From: Bacteroides sp. CAG:144
Lineage (GTDB): Bacteria; Bacteroidota; Bacteroidia; Bacteroidales; UBA11471
Reading direction: 5' to 3'
Length of the DNA: 20,314 nt
NCBI GenBank assembly: GCA_000434215.1
Contig: HF999746.1
Span: 13,431 to 33,744 of the forward strand
Shown here: piece after piece, positions 1 to 7,178 of the stretch
How the letters are laid out: every line of letters starts with the position of its first letter
Numbering within the stretch: the stretch's first letter is position 1
The notes under the pieces: model-generated
Database searches by the model: none
Seen by the model: only the letters and a program-made list of their open reading frames with translations
Told to the model about the DNA's origin: nothing
Translations under genes and position numbers: made by a program

Positions 1-269
1 CCGCCGATAAAATCGTCGGCTCCCGGGCAGTCGATGACATTCAGTTTCTTGTTTAAAAACTCGGCATAAAAAACGGTAGAGAAAACCGAGTATCCATACT
101 CTTTCTCTACCGGGAAATAATCGGTAACCGTGTTCTGTGCTTCGACAGAACCTCTGCGTTTTATAACCCCACACTCGTAGAGCATGGCTTCTGCGAGCGT
201 GGTCTTTCCCGAACCTTTACTGCCCAAAAGGGCGATGTTTTTGATTTCGTTGGATTGATACACTTTCAT
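1..269 (-). CDS. EF-G-like translational GTPase, N-terminal part (cut by window edge)
   Basis: Only the first 89 codons are in the window, reading leftward from the ATG at 269-267. The P-loop GSKGSGKT lies at residues 16-23 and the G3 motif DCPG at 80-83, as in the GTPase domain of elongation factor G and ribosomal-protection-like factors. The start MKVYQSNEIKNIALLG and the stretch around CGVIKRRGSVEAQNTVTDYF resemble the second EF-G-like protein that many Bacteroidales carry beside the canonical FusA. That assignment rests on memory of the family. The protein would act on the ribosome in the cytoplasm. It is divergent from hemW across a 201-bp gap. No domain beyond the GTPase core can be judged here. 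Confidence 0.88.
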   Translation of the reverse strand, partial: MKVYQSNEIKNIALLGSKGSGKTTLAEAMLYECGVIKRRGSVEAQNTVTDYFPVEKEYGYSVFSTVFYAEFLNKKLNVIDCPGADDFIG

Positions 270-339
270 GGAATATCAGATTTAAAGGTAAAAAATGTGT
301 TTTTCTCGTGTATCGTTGTGTTTTTACGATAACGAAGCG

Positions 340-369
340 CAAAGTAGGGAAAATAATCGATAAAAGCAA
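340..369 (-). promoter_or_regulatory. Putative promoter of the EF-G-like gene
   Basis: On the minus strand TACTTTG (346-340) stands about 70 nt before the ATG. A TTG (369-367) lies 20 nt upstream of it, which fits the -33/-7 spacing of Bacteroidetes sigma-ABfr promoters. The -7 box is one base shorter than the TAnnTTTG consensus, so this is a moderate call. Confidence 0.4.
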
Positions 370-454
370 TTTATGAAATGTGTTACAGAGCAGGTTTTGT
401 CAAATACTTTTCCCTTTGAAAAAACAGAAGATGCAAGATACCGGTATTTTTACG

Positions 455-462
455 TAACTTTG
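455..462 (+). promoter_or_regulatory. hemW promoter core TAACTTTG, 8 nt before the start codon
   Basis: TAACTTTG is an exact match to the Bacteroidetes -7 consensus TAnnTTTG. Only 8 nt separate it from the hemW ATG, so the transcript leader would be a few nucleotides at most. No convincing TTTG is present about 20 nt upstream. Confidence 0.55.
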
Positions 463-470
463 TTTGCATT

Positions 471-1601
471 ATGGCGGGACTGTATATACATATTCCTTTT
501 TGTCGCACACGGTGCATTTATTGCGATTTTTATTCGACCGTAGGTGAAGAGTTGCAAGGACGTTATATTGAGGCTTTGTTGCAGGAGTGGCGGTTACGTC
601 GGGGCGAATTGCGGGGCGAACGAGTCGATACCTTGTATATAGGCGGCGGTACGCCTTCTCAATTGCCGCCCGTGTTGTTGCAACGGCTTTTCGACGGATT
701 GGGTAAAGATATAGATTTCGACCGTTGCCGGGAAATAACGTTCGAAGCCAATCCCGATGATGTATCGCCTGCTTATGCGGCTTGTCTGGCATCATTGCCG
801 ATAGATAGAATAAGTATGGGCGTACAGAGCTTTGCCGATGAAAATTTACGCTTTTTGCGTAGGCGGCATACTTCCGCCCAAGCTGTCTGGGCGGTGGAAC
901 GTTTGCGTACAGTAGGATTTTCCCATATCAGTATAGACCTTATTTACGGTTTGCCCGGACAGACGCCCGATAGTTGGGCCGGAGATTTGAGACAGGCCGT
1001 ATCACTCGGATTGCCTCACATATCGGCTTATAACCTGATTTACGAGGAGGGTACGTCTCTTGACCGTTTGCGACAGGAGGGGTTGGTGCAGGAATGCGGA
1101 GAAGACCTTTCTTCCCGGTTATTTGAAATGACAATCGACGTGTTGGCGAATGCGGGTTATGAGCAATACGAAATTTCTAACTTCGCCCGTAGCGGAGAAT
1201 ATGCCCGGCATAATACTTCTTATTGGCAGGATGTGCCATATCTTGGGTTGGGGCCGTCGGCGCATAGTTATGATCGGTCGGTACGTCGCCGTAACATTCC
1301 GGATTTGATGCGCTATATTGCCCAAATAGAAATCGGTCATGCGGCTTATGAAACGGAAAGGATCGATGACAATACCCGTTACAACGACCGGGTGATAACT
1401 TCTTTGCGTACGATGTGGGGGCTCGACCTCGATGCGATAGCGGCTGATTTCGGTGAAGCCCGTCGCGACTATTGTCTGCGTATGGCTCGACCACACATCA
1501 AAAACGGTCTGCTGGCTTATGTCGGCGGACGATTGACGGTAACTCGTCGAGGTTTGTTTATTTCCGACGGTATTATGGCCGATCTGTTGTATGTCGATTG
1601 A
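471..1601 (+). CDS. hemW: HemW, radical SAM heme chaperone (coproporphyrinogen III oxidase-like)
   Basis: The 376-residue protein begins MAGLYIHIPFC, the usual HemW start. It carries the radical SAM motif CxxxCxxC at Cys11, Cys15 and Cys18 (CRTRCIYC), which ligates a 4Fe-4S cluster. The SAM-binding GGGTPS is at residues 58-63. Further HemW-type motifs are SMGVQSF near residue 115 and HNTSYW in the C-terminal half. The length is close to that of E. coli HemW. HemW proteins were long annotated as HemN but act as heme-binding chaperones that deliver heme to target proteins. The start is fixed by the conserved N-terminus, even though the promoter core sits only 8 nt away. The gene is monocistronic: the next plus-strand gene lies beyond a repeat island and two minus-strand genes. 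Confidence 0.95.
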   Translation: MAGLYIHIPFCRTRCIYCDFYSTVGEELQGRYIEALLQEWRLRRGELRGERVDTLYIGGGTPSQLPPVLLQRLFDGLGKDIDFDRCREITFEANPDDVSPAYAACLASLPIDRISMGVQSFADENLRFLRRRHTSAQAVWAVERLRTVGFSHISIDLIYGLPGQTPDSWAGDLRQAVSLGLPHISAYNLIYEEGTSLDRLRQEGLVQECGEDLSSRLFEMTIDVLANAGYEQYEISNFARSGEYARHNTSYWQDVPYLGLGPSAHSYDRSVRRRNIPDLMRYIAQIEIGHAAYETERIDDNTRYNDRVITSLRTMWGLDLDAIAADFGEARRDYCLRMARPHIKNGLLAYVGGRLTVTRRGLFISDGIMADLLYVD

Positions 1602-1666
1602 ATGGATATGGATTTTTCTTAAACAGATAGGTAGGAACGAACAGTCTCCCCCTATAACATTTTGTC

Positions 1667-1840
1667 TGTCATTCCGAACCGACGCCAAGCCGAGTGCTGT
1701 GCAGAACACGCTTGTTCGGGCACAGCCGAGGCGCGAAGGAGGAAAACAAGGTTAACCGAGGTCGATAGGCCGACGAGGAATCTCCTGAAAAATGTACGTT
1801 CCATTTGAAATTCTTCCGGGTTACTTCCTCAGAATGAAAT
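1667..1840. repeat. Dispersed intergenic repeat element with inverted ends, island 1
   Basis: The element begins TGTCATTCCGAAC (1667-1679) and ends TCAGAATGA (1829-1837). The ends are inverted copies of each other with a mismatch or two. It contains TAGGCCGACGAGGAATC (1766-1782), which recurs in the island at 4690-5060. The block ATTCTTCCGGG...CTCAGAATGA (1810-1837) also has a relative there (4856-4884). A nested hairpin occupies 1696-1726: GCTGTGC pairs with GCACAGC and, inside it, GAACA pairs with TGTTC. A partial motif AAGAGATTCT follows at 1849-1858. This looks like a repeat family found between genes in Bacteroidetes genomes. No protein-coding potential is evident. Confidence 0.6.
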
Positions 1841-1887
1841 ATTTTGGTAAGAGATTCTCAATCAGAAACAAGAATCTATGGTATGAA

Positions 1888-2571
1888 TTATAGATTGAAT
1901 TTTACCCCAATTCCTACCGAGGAGTAGAGTTGTTTTTTTATAGTCAACCGTTCGGCGCGCAATTTCATTTCGAGCGAGATGAGTTTATTCACGGCATAAT
2001 TGGTGCCCGCTTCGTAACGGATACGTTCTATCCCGACTGTTCCGGTCGGATTCATACTGTTCATGGCCTCGAAAATCTCGACCGATACAAATGGTTTCCA
2101 CGGGTTTTCTTTGGCGATTGTTCCAGTGATTTTTAATTGATTACGCCATTTGTTGTTCGGTATACCGTCTTTGTGAGTCTGTTCAAATTTGGAACAGAGC
2201 GAGAAATTGAGATGGGGTGTGGCGTAGCTGCCGGTCAGGCCCACTTGGTAACGGTGTTGGTGTACATCTTTTTTACCCGATTTCCCTTCTTGATTGAAAT
2301 AGGCATAATAGGCCATCGCTTTGAGGTATTTGGGAATGACGGTATAGGTCAGTGTCGCCGAAGGCATAAAACGTTCGTATCCTTTAAAGTTGTCGTTCAG
2401 CCATAAATCGGCCTGCACTTGCACATTGAGGTTTTTGCACACGTCCTTACCGGCACTGACATAAATAAGGGCGCCGTAGTCGAAGTCGTAAAGATAGTCT
2501 TTGGCATGAGAGGGAAGGGAAAGTAACAATCCCGTTATAATCAAAGCGGAAAAACAGAAGATTTTTTTCAT
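1888..2571 (-). CDS. DUF2490-type outer-membrane beta-barrel protein
   Basis: The 227-residue protein has a clear signal peptide: Lys-Lys after the start, a hydrophobic core, then a likely cleavage after SLPSHA (residue 23). The mature part is a series of short alternating strands rich in Tyr, Arg and Lys, such as RYQVGLTGSY, RNQLKITG and KPFVSVEIFEAMNS, ending in SSVGIGVKFNL. That pattern fits the DUF2490 family of small predicted porin-like barrels, whose function is unknown. The closing residue is Leu rather than the commoner Phe. The gene starts 10 nt after the rlmH stop, so the two are probably co-transcribed. The family call is from pattern recognition. A generic outer-membrane beta-barrel would be the fallback. 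Confidence 0.72.
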   Translation of the reverse strand: MKKIFCFSALIITGLLLSLPSHAKDYLYDFDYGALIYVSAGKDVCKNLNVQVQADLWLNDNFKGYERFMPSATLTYTVIPKYLKAMAYYAYFNQEGKSGKKDVHQHRYQVGLTGSYATPHLNFSLCSKFEQTHKDGIPNNKWRNQLKITGTIAKENPWKPFVSVEIFEAMNSMNPTGTVGIERIRYEAGTNYAVNKLISLEMKLRAERLTIKKQLYSSVGIGVKFNL

Positions 2572-2581
2572 AAAGCCGGAT

Positions 2582-3055
2582 TTATTCGTGATGATAAGGT
2601 TCGTTATTGAGAATGGTGAAAGCCCGATACAACTGTTCGGTGAAGATAAGGCGTATCATTTGATGGGAAAAAGTCATTTTCGACAAGGATATTTTTTCGT
2701 GTGCCGTCGTATATACGCTTTGTGCGAAACCATAAGGACCGCCTACGACAAAGACTAACCGTCGGGGAGTCGTATGCATTTTTTTCTCGATATACTCGGC
2801 AAACTGCATCGAAGAGAATTCCTTTCCATGTTCATCGAGCAGCACGATGAAGTCGCCGTCTCGGAATGATTTCAGTATCAGTTCGCCTTCTCGTTCTTTT
2901 TGTTGTTCGATACTGAGATTTTTTGTGTTCTTCAATTCGGGAATGACGACCATGTCAAACGGAATATAACGCTTTATGCGGTTACAATATTCGGTAATGC
3001 CTTCGGTGAAGCCTGATTGCGCTGTTTTCCCGACGACTAAAAAATCTATTTTCAT
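2582..3055 (-). CDS. rlmH: RlmH, 23S rRNA (pseudouridine1915-N3)-methyltransferase
   Basis: The 157-residue protein belongs to the SPOUT methyltransferases that methylate pseudouridine 1915 in helix 69 of 23S rRNA, using S-adenosylmethionine on assembled 70S ribosomes. Family marks are LDEHGKEF at residues 73-80, the SAM-loop motif VVGGPYG ending at 109, the trefoil-knot segment SLSKMTFSHQMIRLIFTEQLYRA split across residues 123-145, and the C-terminal Tyr-His-His-Glu. E. coli RlmH is about the same length and ends in a similar Tyr-His tail. The start at 3055 is chosen because MKIDFLVVGK is the conserved N-terminus. An upstream ATG at 3121 would add 22 residues that do not look like the family. 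It is the first gene of a likely two-gene unit with the DUF2490 protein. Confidence 0.95.
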   Translation of the reverse strand: MKIDFLVVGKTAQSGFTEGITEYCNRIKRYIPFDMVVIPELKNTKNLSIEQQKEREGELILKSFRDGDFIVLLDEHGKEFSSMQFAEYIEKKMHTTPRRLVFVVGGPYGFAQSVYTTAHEKISLSKMTFSHQMIRLIFTEQLYRAFTILNNEPYHHE

Positions 3056-3078
3056 GTGTAGGATTACAGGTTTTTTGC

Positions 3079-3111
3079 GTACATTTGCCTGTCGTTGGGT
3101 GTCAAATGTAC
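3079..3111. promoter_or_regulatory. Perfect 9-bp inverted repeat made of two facing TACATTTG boxes
   Basis: GTACATTTG (3079-3087) and CAAATGTAC (3103-3111) are exact reverse complements separated by 15 nt. Each arm contains TACATTTG, a match to the Bacteroidetes -7 consensus, one per strand and pointing toward each other. The minus-strand box lies 47 nt before the rlmH ATG and would serve it well. The plus-strand box would give nadC a leader of about 120 nt. The same palindrome could also be a regulator site. Confidence 0.45.
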
Positions 3112-3125
3112 AGCCGACCAAGCTA

Positions 3126-3133
3126 CAAATATA
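3126..3133 (-). promoter_or_regulatory. Second candidate rlmH promoter core TATATTTG
   Basis: On the minus strand TATATTTG (3133-3126) matches TAnnTTTG and stands 70 nt before the rlmH start. No clear -33 element was found upstream. It competes with the box at 3110-3103 for the role of rlmH promoter. Confidence 0.35.
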
Positions 3134-3212
3134 GCGATTATTTTATTCCCTTCTCTTTTTTGATACGGGGAAATGTGCGTAATAAGGAAAATAGTAAATA
3201 TAAAACGAGAAT

Positions 3213-4061
3213 ATGAAAACTCCCGATCAACTGATTGATGACCTGATTGCATTGGCTTTTGCCGAAGATATAGGCGATGGCGACCATACGACGTTGTGTT
3301 GCATACCTGCCGATGAAATGGGGCGTTCCAAACTTCTTGTCAAAGAAGAAGGCATTCTTGCCGGCGTAGATGTGGCGCGGCGCGTATTTGCCGCATTTGA
3401 TCCGTCATTGGAGATGGAGGTCTTTATAGAAGATGGTGCGCATGTAAAACCCGGCGATGTGGCTTTTGTCGTAAGCGGTAGGGTGCAGTCGCTTTTACAG
3501 ACCGAGCGTATCATGCTCAATATCATGCAGCGTATGAGCGGTATCGCTACCGTTACCCATGAATACATGGCGCGTCTCGAAGGTTTGCATACCCGGGTGC
3601 TCGATACCCGCAAGACAACGCCGGGTATGCGCATACTCGAAAAAGAGGCAGTGCGTATAGGGGGAGGTGTAAATCACCGTATCGGGCTTTTCGATATGAT
3701 TCTGCTCAAAGACAACCATGTCGATTTCGCCGGCGGCATCGAAGCCGCTATTACCCGTTGCCACAGATACCTCGAAGAGAAAGGAAAGAATCTGAAAATA
3801 GAGATCGAAGTACGTAATCTCAACGAGCTCGGTGAAGTATTGCGGGTCGGGGGTGTCGACCGTATTATGCTCGATAATTTTACACCCGAGCTTACTCGTG
3901 AAGCTGTGAAGCTCATTGCCGGTCGTTACGAAACCGAATCGTCGGGAGGCATTACAATCGATACGATACGCGACTATGCCGAATGCGGGGTCGATTTCGT
4001 ATCGGTCGGCGCATTGACCCATTCGGTCAAAGGTCTTGATATGAGTTTCAAAGCCTTCTGA
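3213..4061 (+). CDS. nadC: NadC, nicotinate-nucleotide pyrophosphorylase (carboxylating)
   Basis: The 282-residue protein is quinolinate phosphoribosyltransferase, which converts quinolinate and PRPP to nicotinate mononucleotide, CO2 and pyrophosphate in de novo NAD synthesis. Diagnostic segments are DIGDGDHTT (19-27), ERIMLNIMQRMSGIAT (98-113), DTRKTTPG (131-138), GGGVNHR (150-156) and LLKDNH (164-169). Near the C-terminus are MLDNF, SGGI and the closing phosphate-binding VSVGALTHS. All are the usual active-site regions, and the length is normal. nadA and nadB are not in the window, so the NAD genes are not clustered here. The yigZ-like gene begins 15 nt after the stop, so the two probably form one unit. 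Confidence 0.96.
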   Translation: MKTPDQLIDDLIALAFAEDIGDGDHTTLCCIPADEMGRSKLLVKEEGILAGVDVARRVFAAFDPSLEMEVFIEDGAHVKPGDVAFVVSGRVQSLLQTERIMLNIMQRMSGIATVTHEYMARLEGLHTRVLDTRKTTPGMRILEKEAVRIGGGVNHRIGLFDMILLKDNHVDFAGGIEAAITRCHRYLEEKGKNLKIEIEVRNLNELGEVLRVGGVDRIMLDNFTPELTREAVKLIAGRYETESSGGITIDTIRDYAECGVDFVSVGALTHSVKGLDMSFKAF

Positions 4062-4076
4062 TAAGAGCTTCAACGA

Positions 4077-4691
4077 ATGGCCGACGATACCTATCTTACC
4101 GTAGCTCGTCTTTCCGAGGGGTTGTATAAGGAGAAAATGAGTAAATTCATTTCCTTTGCAATACCTGTGTCGACCCTCGACGAAGTCAAGGAAACTATCG
4201 CCCGTTATCAGAAAGAGTACTACGATGCCCGTCATGTTTGCTGGGCCTATATGCTGGGGCATGCCCGTACCGAGTTTCGGGCGAATGACAATGGAGAGCC
4301 TTCGGGTACGGCCGGTAAACCTATTTTGGGGCAAATCAACTCTTTCGGACTTACCGATGTCCTTATCGTAGTGGTACGTTATTTTGGCGGAATAAAATTG
4401 GGTACGAGCGGACTTATCGAGGCTTATCGGGCAGCGGCGGCCGATGCGATCCGGGCGAACGAAATCGTCGAACGTCTTGTAGAGGACGATATACGCATTC
4501 TTTTTGAGTACCCGTTTATGAACGATGTGATGCGTATCGTGAAAGAGGAGGGGCCGACTGTCCTGTCCCAATATTTCGAACTCGATTGCGAGATGACCTT
4601 GCGTCAGCGTCGCTCTCTTATGTCCCGTTTGCGGGAACGTCTTTCCAAAGTCGAGTCGTTACGTTTCCCCGAAGAATCACCGGTTGCGTGA
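4077..4691 (+). CDS. YigZ/IMPACT (UPF0029) family protein
   Basis: The 204-residue protein shows the hallmark UPF0029 segments DNGEPSGTAGKP (71-82) and VVVRYFGGIKLGTSGL (98-113). FKSRFI-like SKFISFAIPVST near residue 22 and DARHVCWAYMLG (50-61) are also typical. The C-terminal 60 residues fit the ferredoxin-like UPF0029 C-terminal domain. The family includes bacterial YigZ and eukaryotic IMPACT, the latter tied to translation control through GCN1. The bacterial role is not firmly known. The start at 4077 gives a standard N-terminus of about 20 residues before the domain; a later Met at 4137 is possible but would shorten the usual N-terminus. The stop codon runs straight into a repeat unit whose first bases are the GA of TGA. 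Confidence 0.9.
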   Translation: MADDTYLTVARLSEGLYKEKMSKFISFAIPVSTLDEVKETIARYQKEYYDARHVCWAYMLGHARTEFRANDNGEPSGTAGKPILGQINSFGLTDVLIVVVRYFGGIKLGTSGLIEAYRAAAADAIRANEIVERLVEDDIRILFEYPFMNDVMRIVKEEGPTVLSQYFELDCEMTLRQRRSLMSRLRERLSKVESLRFPEESPVA

Positions 4692-5060
4692 TTTCTCATT
4701 CTGCTTACGTTGCATTCAGAATGATATTTTTGTCATTCCGAGCGAGGCCGGTAGGCCGACGAGGAATCCTCTCCTTTCTTACTCGCAACGGTGGCGATTG
4801 TACTCTCGGATTCTTCAAGGCAAAGCCTTTCAGAATGACATACGTTTCGCAAGAGATTCTTCGGGATTTTACCCCTCAGAATAACACTCATTGTCATCTC
4901 GAACGAAAGTGAGAGATCTCATGCAGAGTTACTCTTGGTAGAAGGATTCTTCAAGGCAAAGTTTTTCAGAATGTCATTGTTCCGTGAGGGACTCAACACC
5001 TTGCAAGAGATTCTTCACTCCGCATACGCTGCGTTCAGAATGTGAATGTCATCTTTGACA
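4690..5060. repeat. Cluster of dispersed repeat units with inverted ends, island 2
   Basis: This fills the gene-free gap between yigZ and mfd. An element at 4731-4840 begins TGTCATTCCGAG and ends TTTCAGAATGACA as an inverted match. Inside it GAGGAATCC (4761-4769) pairs with GGATTCTTC (4808-4816) with one mismatch, so it could fold into a long hairpin. A second, diverged element spans about 4892-4976. Direct copies: 4808-4840 and 4944-4976 agree at 30 of 33 positions; 4690-4723 and 5009-5042 agree at 27 of 34; GCAAGAGATTCTT occurs at 4849-4861 and 5003-5015. TAGGCCGACGAGGAATC (4752-4768) is shared with 1766-1782. A small hairpin, TGTCA/TGACA, closes the island at 5047-5060. The units lie between convergent genes and could aid termination. 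Confidence 0.7.
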
Positions 5061-5087
5061 TAATGGGGAGGAGGGGTTTGAAATTTG

Positions 5088-7085
5088 TCAGGCAGCGTCG
5101 AGGTTGAGTATTTCTTGCAGAATTTCCATTCCGCACTTTACCGTGTCGACTTGACCTACGACCATAGAACGTTTACCCTTGATTTCGCGCAGTTGGCAAC
5201 GCCGGGGATATTTTTGCAGATAGGCAAGTATTTTGCCGAATGCCGGAGATTGGAAATAACGAGTATGTTCGTCCGAGATGAAGTGAAGAATCATTTTCCC
5301 CTGTTTCAGTACCACTTTTTCCATACCCAACTGTTTGGCCATACGCCGCAGGCTTACCACCCGTATCAGTTCTTCGCCTTCATGAGGAATGCGGCCGAAG
5401 CGGTCGCGTAATCGTTCGGCAAAGGCTTGTATGTCGCTCTCTTTTTCCATATTGTCGAGTTCCTGATAGAGCGAGATGCGTTCCGATGCACCCGGGATAT
5501 AGTCGTTTGGGAAAAGCAGTTCGAGATCCGACTCGATTTGGCAATCGGGAGAGAAATTCTCGGGTTCATCGTCGTTTGTTTCGGCATATAGGTCGCTGAA
5601 TTCGTCTTCTTTCAATTCCTGTACAGCCTCGCGCAAGATTTTTTGGTATGTCTCGTAACCCAAATCGGCGATGAAGCCGCTTTGTTCTGCGCCCAACAGA
5701 TTCCCCGCACCTCGTATGTCGAGATCTTGCATGGCGATATGTATGCCGCTGCCTAACTCGGAGAAACTCTCGATTGCCTGTAATCGTCGGCGTGCGTCGA
5801 CGGTCAGTTCGCGCAGGGGAGGTGTGAGCAAGTAACAGAATGCCTTTTTGTTGCTTCGTCCCACACGGCCTCGGAGTTGGTGCAGTTCGCTCAGACCGAA
5901 ATTTTGGGCATTGTTGATGATAATCGTGTTGGTGTTAGGCATATCTATACCCGACTCGATGATGGTTGTGGCGATCAGCACGTCATACTCGTAGTCGGCA
6001 AAGCCCAAGATGGCCCGTTCCAGTTCTTCGGGATTCATCTGCCCGTGTCCGACGATGGTGCGTACACCCGGGGCGAGTTTGCGTACCAGCCGTTCGAGTT
6101 CGTAGAGTTGTTGTATACGGTTGTTTACGATGAAAACCTGTCCTCCCCGGCTCAATTCGAAATTGACGGCCTCGCGTATGATGTCTTCGTTGAAGGCGTG
6201 TACTTCGGTCTGTATCGGATAGCGGTTGGGAGGAGGGGTCGTGATGGCCGAGAGGTCGCGTGCTCCCATGAGTGAGAATTGCAGAGTGCGGGGTATGGGG
6301 GTTGCCGACATGGTAAGGGTATCGACATTTACGCGCATCTGTTTGAGTTTCTCTTTCACGGCGACACCGAATTTCTGTTCTTCGTCGATGACGAGAAGTC
6401 CCAAGTCTTTGAATTTTACATCTTTCCCTATCAAACGGTGTGTGCCGATGATGATGTTGATACTGCCGTCGGCAATACCTTTGAGCGTTTCTTTGATTTG
6501 TGCCGGTGTGCGTGCACGGCTCAGGTAAGAAACTTTTACAGGAAAATCTTTGAGCCGTTCGCTGAATGTCTTGTAGTGTTGGAATGCCAGTACGGTGGTG
6601 GGAACCAGTACGGCCACCTGCTTGTTGTCGCAAGCTGCTTTGAATGCCGCCCGTATGGCGATTTCGGTTTTTCCGAAGCCCACATCGCCGCAGATGAGCC
6701 GGTCCATTGGTCGGTCGCGTTCCATGTCGGCTTTTACTTCGGCCGTCGATTTCAACTGGTCGGGTGTGTCTTCGTAGATAAAAGAGGCTTCGAGCTCGTG
6801 TTGCATGAACGTGTCGTGAGAGAAGGCAAAGCCTTTTTCGTTGCAACGTTGCGCGTAGAGTTTGATGAGGTCGCGGGCAATATCCTTCATCTTGCTCTTG
6901 GTCTTCTCTTTCATTTTCTCCCATGCCCCCGACCCCAGTTTGTTGATGCGGGGCGGTTCGCCTTCTTTGGCCCGGTATTTAGCCAGTTTGTGCAGGGCAT
7001 GAATGCTTACGAAAAGTATGTCGTCGTTCTGGTAAATGAGCTTGATGACCTCTTGCATACTGCCGTTGAGTTCGGTTCGGAACAA
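5088..7085 (-). CDS. mfd: Mfd C-terminal part (rest of RID, translocase, D7)
   Basis: This is the open frame after the TAG. The first start-like codon is a TTG at 7085-7083, and the first ATG is nine codons later. Either start would drop most of the polymerase-interacting domain's beta-barrel. The motor is intact. Walker A GDVGFGKTE is near residue 133 of this frame (about 583 of full Mfd), followed by the Walker B box VIDEEQKFGV, motif SATPIPRTLQFSLMG, TTIIESGIDMPNTNT and the QLRGRVGRS arginine-finger motif. The D7 region, including LFPNDYIPGASERISLYQELD, lies near the C-terminus. No ribosome-binding feature near the TTG is convincing, so independent translation is doubtful. It is listed because gene finders will call it. 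Confidence 0.6.
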   Translation of the reverse strand: MFRTELNGSMQEVIKLIYQNDDILFVSIHALHKLAKYRAKEGEPPRINKLGSGAWEKMKEKTKSKMKDIARDLIKLYAQRCNEKGFAFSHDTFMQHELEASFIYEDTPDQLKSTAEVKADMERDRPMDRLICGDVGFGKTEIAIRAAFKAACDNKQVAVLVPTTVLAFQHYKTFSERLKDFPVKVSYLSRARTPAQIKETLKGIADGSINIIIGTHRLIGKDVKFKDLGLLVIDEEQKFGVAVKEKLKQMRVNVDTLTMSATPIPRTLQFSLMGARDLSAITTPPPNRYPIQTEVHAFNEDIIREAVNFELSRGGQVFIVNNRIQQLYELERLVRKLAPGVRTIVGHGQMNPEELERAILGFADYEYDVLIATTIIESGIDMPNTNTIIINNAQNFGLSELHQLRGRVGRSNKKAFCYLLTPPLRELTVDARRRLQAIESFSELGSGIHIAMQDLDIRGAGNLLGAEQSGFIADLGYETYQKILREAVQELKEDEFSDLYAETNDDEPENFSPDCQIESDLELLFPNDYIPGASERISLYQELDNMEKESDIQAFAERLRDRFGRIPHEGEELIRVVSLRRMAKQLGMEKVVLKQGKMILHFISDEHTRYFQSPAFGKILAYLQKYPRRCQLREIKGKRSMVVGQVDTVKCGMEILQEILNLDAA

Positions 7086-7178
7086 GCCCCCGAATTTGCC
7101 TACGCCGTGATCGATATGGACGATATAATCTCCTACTTCGAATTGCCGTAATTCTTTGAGAGACAGGGCCAGTTTGCC

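Noticed and set aside
3495..4571. A 358-codon minus-strand open frame across nadC and yigZ.
   Set aside because: It is antisense to two intact conserved genes and crosses their boundary, with no domain or promoter of its own.
4690..5060. A possible CRISPR array, because short similar units recur.
   Set aside because: Unit spacing is irregular, copies are diverged, the units have inverted ends, and there are no cas genes nearby.
6279..7151. A 290-codon plus-strand open frame inside mfd.
   Set aside because: It is antisense to the conserved motor region of Mfd. The translation looks like reverse-strand shadow sequence.
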